DNA of 64,000 bases, taken from NCBI GenBank assembly GCA_965228695.1, contig CBDDIB010000002.1, positions 2,108,001 to 2,172,000 on the forward strand, written 5' to 3'. Of the stretch, positions 60,049 through 64,000 are shown one piece after another. This DNA comes from JAJFJD01 sp965228695. Its GTDB lineage: Bacteria; Pseudomonadota; Alphaproteobacteria; UBA8366. A program made the translations under genes and the position numbers. The notes below the pieces were generated by a model, which did no database searches, was not told where the DNA came from, and saw nothing but the letters and a program-made list of their open reading frames with translations. Every line of letters starts with the position of its first letter. Position 1 is the first letter of the stretch.

Positions 60049-60228
60049 TTAAAGCGACGAATTGCGCAGTTCGCCGATGGCCGATCGAATTTTCCGCCAA
60101 GTCTCTGCCTGCCCCGGCTCGTTTCTCTCGGAAAAGTCACGTGCTTTTTGAGCCGCCTCGCGTTCTGCATCCTTGCCATGGGCGTCCAGCAAACGTTTCG
60201 CGTAATCGACGATTTCAGATTCTCGCAT
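60049..60228 (-). CDS. Small charged protein, unknown
   Basis: 59 residues from the ATG at 60228, which has an excellent GAGGAGGAACCG ribosome site. Entirely helical and highly charged (IVDYAKRLLDAHGKDAEREA, then ARDFSERNEPGQAETWRKI). Unrecognised. It is divergent from fixL across a 128-bp spacer that contains a candidate FixK/FNR box (60290–60303), so it may belong to the oxygen regulon. Confidence 0.55.
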   Translation of the reverse strand: MRESEIVDYAKRLLDAHGKDAEREAAQKARDFSERNEPGQAETWRKIRSAIGELRNSSL

Positions 60229-60289
60229 CGGTTCCTCCTCATCGAAGACATGATGATGCCTAGAGTGCCGGTCTCCGGGTGGGAGGGCA

Positions 60290-60303
60290 TTGACGGGGAT
60301 CAA
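60290..60303. promoter_or_regulatory. Candidate FixK/FNR box upstream of fixL
   Basis: TTGAC-GGGG-ATCAA matches the TTGAY-N4-RTCAA pattern of FNR/FixK boxes with full 5-bp half-sites (one C for T). It is centred about 60 bp before the fixL start and 68 bp before the divergent small gene, within reach of promoters for both. Confidence 0.6.
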
Positions 60304-60356
60304 TTCGCCGAAGACACCCGATTGCCGGCGCGTATCGATTGAGCGAATATTGCCGG

Positions 60357-61868
60357 ATGTCGCGATCCGATACTTCTATCCCGGTATCCGTGGACGATCT
60401 GTTCGACGTTCTCGGCGCGCTTGTAGTCGTTCTCGACCGGCACGGGCGGGTCGTTCGGTTCAATCAAGCCTGCGAGATATTGACCGGATACCGGGAAACC
60501 GAAGTCGCCGGAAATCCGATTTGGGACGTGTTGATCGCCGAGGAAGATATCGAAACGGTCCGCGCCGTCTTCGAAGATCTGCACGAAACCATGCAGCCGA
60601 ACACCCACACCAATGATTGGATGACCAAGGGCGGCGAGCGGCGGCGTATCACGTGGTCGAATACGGTTTCGCTGGACGGGAACGGTGATGTCGAATACGT
60701 CATCGGGACGGGCATCGATATCACGGACCGTTTGGCCGTGGAGTCGGCGCTGCGGCGGAACCGCACGCTCCTTCAGTCGATGATCGCGACGTCGCCGGAC
60801 GCGATCATCACGATTGACCGGGCGGCTCGGATCGAATCGTTCAATAGTGCCGCTGAGGATATGTTCGGCTATTTGGCCGGCGAGGTTATCGGAAAGAACG
60901 TTCACATATTGATGCCGGAACCGTATCGGAGCGAACACGATGGCTACATGCATCGGTACGAGAAGACCGGCGAGCGGCGCATTATCGGGATCGGCCGGGA
61001 AGTGGTCGCGCTGCGGAAAGACGGAACGACGTTTCCGATCGAACTCGCGGTGGGCGAGGTCGAATTCGGTGACCAACGCCGCTTTACCGGGTTCATCCGG
61101 GATATCACGAAACGCCGGGAGGCAGAGGAGCAGCTGCGCACCAGCCTGCAGCGGATTCAGGAAATCCAGGCGGAATTCAACCATGTGTCGCGCCTCAGTG
61201 CCATGGGTGAGATGGCGGCGACCTTGGCACATGAACTGAACCAGCCGCTGACCGCGGTGATGAACTACGTTCAGGCCGGCCGTCGGGTTATGAAGTCGGA
61301 TCGGCCCGATGTGGCGGAAAAAATCGAGGATGTGCTGTCCAAGGCATCGACGCAGGCGCACCGGGCCGGCGAAATCATCCGCCGATTGCGGAGTTTCGTC
61401 GCGCGCGGCGAAACGGAAAAAATGCCCGACGACATCAACGAGGTGGTTGCCGATGCCTGCGATCTGGCGCTGGTCGGCGCGCGGACCGAAGGCGTTGCCT
61501 TTACGACGCAATTCGATGGTGCGCTGCGGCCGGTGTTGATCGATCGCGTGCAGATTCAGCAGGTCGTCGTCAATCTTTTGCGGAACAGCATCGATGCCCT
61601 CGAAGGACGACCCGACGCGGCGATCCAGGTGACGACGCGGCAAGAGTCTGACGCGGTCCGGGTTGCGGTCGCCGACAACGGACCGGGACTTGACAAGGAA
61701 ATCGCCGATAAGCTCTTTGAATCCTTCAATACGAGCAAACCGGACGGAATGGGTATCGGATTGTCCGTAAGCCGCTCGATCGTGGAGGACCATGGCGGAC
61801 GCATCGACGCCGTGCCGCGATCCGAAGGCGGGGTCGAGTTCTGGTTCACTCTCCCGTTGGTGGAATAG
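60357..61868 (+). CDS. fixL: Oxygen-sensor histidine kinase FixL
   Basis: 503 residues from the ATG at 60357 (a TTG at 60339 is an alternative). PAS domain 1 at about 13–128, heme PAS domain at about 138–255, kinase from 275. The heme-binding residues of FixL are all conserved: His194, Arg200 and Arg214 in SEHDGYMHRY and IIGIGRE, with the spacing of the Bradyrhizobium protein (His200/Arg206/Arg220). The phospho-acceptor is His292 in AHELNQPL; NLLRNSIDAL and DNGPGLD form the ATP site. No membrane segment, so cytoplasmic. Cotranscribed with fixJ, 2 bp apart. Confidence 0.94.
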   Translation: MSRSDTSIPVSVDDLFDVLGALVVVLDRHGRVVRFNQACEILTGYRETEVAGNPIWDVLIAEEDIETVRAVFEDLHETMQPNTHTNDWMTKGGERRRITWSNTVSLDGNGDVEYVIGTGIDITDRLAVESALRRNRTLLQSMIATSPDAIITIDRAARIESFNSAAEDMFGYLAGEVIGKNVHILMPEPYRSEHDGYMHRYEKTGERRIIGIGREVVALRKDGTTFPIELAVGEVEFGDQRRFTGFIRDITKRREAEEQLRTSLQRIQEIQAEFNHVSRLSAMGEMAATLAHELNQPLTAVMNYVQAGRRVMKSDRPDVAEKIEDVLSKASTQAHRAGEIIRRLRSFVARGETEKMPDDINEVVADACDLALVGARTEGVAFTTQFDGALRPVLIDRVQIQQVVVNLLRNSIDALEGRPDAAIQVTTRQESDAVRVAVADNGPGLDKEIADKLFESFNTSKPDGMGIGLSVSRSIVEDHGGRIDAVPRSEGGVEFWFTLPLVE

Positions 61869-61870
61869 CG

Positions 61871-62503
61871 ATGAACGCGATGGAACAGAGCTATACAGTT
61901 TACATCGTGGACGACGACGAGGCGGTACGGGACTCGTTGCAGGTTCTGCTTGATGCGGTGGGCTACGAAACGCAGACATTCTCGTGCGGGCCGGATTTTA
62001 TCGACGCCTGCGATTCGGGGTTCAGGGGCTGCGTCCTGCTCGACGTGCGTATGCCGCAGATGAGCGGCTTGGAAGTCCAGGAGCGATTACGGACGGTCTG
62101 CCCTGATCTTCCGGTGATCATCATTACCGGCCATGGCGACATAGCGATGGCGGTCGGCGCGATGAAGGCGGGCGCTTTGGATTTCGTTGAAAAGCCTTTT
62201 CACGAAGAAACGCTGCTCGCGAGTATCGAAAACGCCCTCGAGCAGGCCGAGCAAACCGATCGGCAGAAATCCCAAGGGGCCGCCGCACAGCGGAGTATCG
62301 AACGGCTGACGCCGCGCGAATACGACGTGCTCGAGCAGCTCGTCATCGGACGTCCGAACAAGGTTATCGCTTTTGAGCTGGGTTGCAGTCCCAGGACTGT
62401 GGAGATCCATCGGGCGCGGATCATGGAAAAGACCGGCGCCAAAAGCCTGTCCCACCTCGTCCGTCTCTCCCTAGCGGCCGGAATCGATCCCGATTCTGAG
62501 TGA
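61871..62503 (+). CDS. fixJ: Response regulator FixJ
   Basis: 210 residues. Receiver domain (1–125) with Asp14–16, phospho-acceptor Asp58 in CVLLDVRMP, the Thr in IITGHGD and Lys in VEKPF; then a LuxR/NarL-type DNA-binding domain (about 140–205, LTPREYDVLEQLVIG … SPRTVEIHRARIMEKT). When phosphorylated by FixL under low oxygen it should activate fixK-type genes. An ATG at residue 4 is possible. Confidence 0.95.
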   Translation: MNAMEQSYTVYIVDDDEAVRDSLQVLLDAVGYETQTFSCGPDFIDACDSGFRGCVLLDVRMPQMSGLEVQERLRTVCPDLPVIIITGHGDIAMAVGAMKAGALDFVEKPFHEETLLASIENALEQAEQTDRQKSQGAAAQRSIERLTPREYDVLEQLVIGRPNKVIAFELGCSPRTVEIHRARIMEKTGAKSLSHLVRLSLAAGIDPDSE

Positions 62504-62535
62504 GCGGACCGGTAGTCGCCCGGCCGCGCGAGTCG

Positions 62536-62543
62536 ATACGTAA
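62536..62543. promoter_or_regulatory. Candidate FixJ half-site upstream of the degenerate receiver gene
   Basis: ATACGTAA resembles one of the described FixJ-binding consensuses (TTAMGTAM) at seven of eight positions. It lies about 110 bp before the gene at 62652. A spaced inverted repeat TTATTGGT (62575–62582)/ACCAATAA (62625–62632) is in the same spacer. Confidence 0.4.
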
Positions 62544-62651
62544 CAATCCGTATAGGCGTCGCGCGAAATTAGCCTTATTGGTGAAGTGGGACGAATCGCT
62601 TCGTCGAGCAAAAACGTTCGATCGACCAATAAGAACTGCGCGAAAACGCCG

Positions 62652-63020
62652 ATGGATGGAGTTCCCACAGTCTGTATCGTCGATGATGACGCCGCCGTGC
62701 GCGATTCGCTCCGATTGTTGCTGGAGGCGGAGGGATTTGTAGCGCGAACTTTCGCTTCGCTGCCGAGCGTGTTGGAACAGTTCCAGCCTCCCCGCAAATC
62801 CTGCTTGCTTGCAGAGTTACAGACGCCCGTCGAGCACACGTTGGATATGCTGATGCAGTTTCGCCGGTCCTGGAGTCATCCCGGAATCATCGTGATGGCC
62901 GGGTACCGAGACGACGCCTCCGCTGAACTCGTCCGGCGCGCGGGCGCGTCCGCTTTGATCGAGAAGCCGTTCGGCGCGCCCGAACTCCTTCGAATTCTGT
63001 TTCAACTGATGCCCGTATAA
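62652..63020 (+). CDS. Degenerate single-domain receiver, FixT-like
   Basis: 122 residues from the ATG at 62652, receiver only. It aligns residue for residue with the FixJ receiver (VCIVDDDAAVRDSLRLLL) and has the acidic triad at 11–13 and the Lys in IEKPF, but the phospho-acceptor Asp is Glu55 (CLLAELQTP) and the signalling Thr is Ala (MAGYRDD). It thus cannot be phosphorylated normally and has no output domain. Position between fixJ and fixK matches FixT, the receiver-like inhibitor of FixL in Caulobacter. Two cysteines (8 and 51) are the only candidates for metal binding. Confidence 0.75.
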   Translation: MDGVPTVCIVDDDAAVRDSLRLLLEAEGFVARTFASLPSVLEQFQPPRKSCLLAELQTPVEHTLDMLMQFRRSWSHPGIIVMAGYRDDASAELVRRAGASALIEKPFGAPELLRILFQLMPV

Positions 63021-63030
63021 GGGAAATCCC

Positions 63031-63038
63031 GTACGTAT
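63031..63038. promoter_or_regulatory. Candidate FixJ site upstream of the Crp/Fnr gene
   Basis: GTACGTAT matches the FixJ core GTAMGTAG at seven of eight positions, within CCCGTATAAGGGAAATCCCG-type repeats. It is 84 bp before the start codon. If transcription begins near 63090, the site falls about 55–60 bp upstream, where FixJ binds at known fixK promoters. Confidence 0.5.
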
Positions 63039-63121
63039 AAATCCGAATTTTTACGGCGACGCGGGTCGCCGACTATAGGGCCATCGCAAGACCGAAATCA
63101 TAGAAGGTTAGGGGGTACGCG

Positions 63122-63841
63122 ATGAGGCCAATAGTGATCGACGCAAGACCGCCGGTTAGCGTATTTCGGCATGGTGACTCCGGTGTCGGTGGGCCGGAAC
63201 TCGATGCATTCACGAGCATCGGCAGATTGACCACCCATGCGCCCAAGGAATCGCTTTTTTGGGAAGGGGATCAGGCGGAATTCCAGTATCGTGTCGTCCG
63301 TGGCACCATCTGCCTTTATAAGCTGCTGCCCGACGGCCGCCGGCAGGTCGCACGTTTCTGCCATGCCGGGGATCTCATCGGACTCAGCGCAGGGGCGAAT
63401 TATCAATATACCGCGGACGCCTTGACCGACGTTACGGTACAGCGCATTCGCCGGGCCGACCTGGATGCTCACATGGAGCAAGATCCGATAATGCGGCGCG
63501 GCGTGCTGGCATCGATCAGCGAGGAGTTGAACGCCGCGCAGAATCAGCTTTTGTTGCTTGGCCGCAAATCGGCATCCGAGCGGGTCGCGAGTTTCCTGGT
63601 CGCGATGACCGAGCAAGCCGTGCGGCAGGGCGGTGACGGTCATTCGGTTTCGTTGCCCATGACCCGGGTCGATATCGCCGACTATCTCGGGCTTACCCAT
63701 GAAACGGTCTGCCGCGTGTTCAGCCAACTTAAGGCGCAAGGGATCGTCCGATTTTCGGATCCGAACGAGGTTGAGATTTCCGATGCCGCGGCCTTGGCCG
63801 TTCTGGCCGCCGGTGACGTGGACGCCCGGCTCTGCGCGTGA
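63122..63841 (+). CDS. fixK: Crp/Fnr-family regulator, FixK-like
   Basis: 239 residues. Cyclic-nucleotide-binding-like N-domain (about 30–145, LYKLLPDGRRQVARFCHAGDLIG), dimer helix, and HTH_Crp domain (about 160–225, LPMTRVDIADYLGLTHETVCRVFSQL). The N-terminus has no cysteine cluster, so it is not an Fe–S FNR; this and its position after FixLJ indicate FixK. The recognition helix reads HETVCR with Cys197 where FNR has Ser, a place where a redox-sensitive Cys has been described in Bradyrhizobium FixK2. Expected to activate high-affinity oxidase genes, which lie outside the window. Confidence 0.85.
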   Translation: MRPIVIDARPPVSVFRHGDSGVGGPELDAFTSIGRLTTHAPKESLFWEGDQAEFQYRVVRGTICLYKLLPDGRRQVARFCHAGDLIGLSAGANYQYTADALTDVTVQRIRRADLDAHMEQDPIMRRGVLASISEELNAAQNQLLLLGRKSASERVASFLVAMTEQAVRQGGDGHSVSLPMTRVDIADYLGLTHETVCRVFSQLKAQGIVRFSDPNEVEISDAAALAVLAAGDVDARLCA

Positions 63842-63846
63842 TGCGT

Positions 63847-64000
63847 TTAGGCGGGTACGTCCAGCCCTTCAAATGGGGCGGCGGCATCGGCGACATGATC
63901 CCGTAACCACTGCTGCGCGGGGTTCGACCGATGCCGCTTATGCCAATACATCGACCAGGTAAATCCGCAGTCGGGGATTGGCAAGGGGCTGAGTTGGATG
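63847..64000 (-). CDS. LysR-family regulator, C-terminal end only
   Basis: The last 50 codons on the minus strand, running off the right edge. The end reads FTWSMYWHKRHRSNPAQQW followed by a LRDHV helix, the typical finish of a LysR effector-binding domain. DNA-binding domain and target are outside the window. Convergent with the FixK-like gene, 5 bp apart. Confidence 0.8.
   Translation of the reverse strand, partial: IQLSPLPIPDCGFTWSMYWHKRHRSNPAQQWLRDHVADAAAPFEGLDVPA

Noticed and set aside
1..64000. CRISPR arrays, prophage, insertion sequences or integrative elements
   Set aside because: I saw no regularly spaced repeats, Cas, transposase, integrase or phage structural genes, and neither tRNA has a flanking direct repeat of its 3' end that I could find by eye.

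Overview
The window is GC-rich, densely packed chromosomal DNA from an alphaproteobacterium, most likely a Rhodospirillales-type free-living heterotroph. The main evidence is the conserved alphaproteobacterial housekeeping run (murA–DUF2948, hisG–hisD–UPF0262–low-Mr phosphatase–Maf–RNase G–YacG–tRNA-Phe), a FixL/FixJ/FixK-type oxygen-sensing cascade, and many ABC and TRAP importers. There are no phage genes, transposases, CRISPR arrays or rRNAs. The assignment rests on gene content and order only.

Layout. 0–10 kb: the end of an amidase gene, then a minus-strand unit (RpiR regulator, peptide-type ABC importer, HIT protein, metallophosphoesterase) divergent from two tandem glycerophosphodiester phosphodiesterases; this looks like a phosphodiester uptake and cleavage locus. 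10–16.3 kb: a GST, then a polar amino-acid ABC importer followed by a phosphonopyruvate/sulfopyruvate-type decarboxylase and an Asp/Glu racemase, closed by a strong terminator. 16.3–23.5 kb: MATE and DMT exporters, an SDR, a family III CoA transferase and an orphan molybdenum hydroxylase large subunit. 23.5–26.5 kb: tRNA-Thr, a small basic protein, dcd, murA, DUF2948.

26.5–33.1 kb interrupts the usual housekeeping run: two MmgE/PrpD proteins, an Xre-type regulator with a matching pair of palindromic operators, a PAS protein, an acyltransferase-like protein, an AT-rich 580-bp spacer with DnaA- and CtrA-like sites, and a TauD-type dioxygenase. 33.1–38.4 kb: the his/Maf/RNase G/YacG/tRNA-Phe block resumes, but without infA. 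38.4–44 kb: a second peptide-type ABC operon. 44–45.7 kb: SDR, DCC thiol protein and a small protein. 45.7–57.7 kb: a TAXI-type TRAP importer with two divergent hydantoinase/oxoprolinase-type HyuA–HyuB pairs and an HpcH/HpaI aldolase. 57.7–60.3 kb: a serine-hydrolase lipoprotein and small proteins. 60.3–63.9 kb: heme-PAS kinase FixL, FixJ, a degenerate single receiver (FixT-like) and a Crp/Fnr regulator (FixK-like), with candidate FixK and FixJ sites that would wire them into a feedback loop. The window ends inside a LysR gene.

A recurring design: in all four importer operons the binding-protein gene comes first and is followed by a strong GC-rich hairpin before the membrane and ATPase genes, as expected for making more binding protein than transporter.
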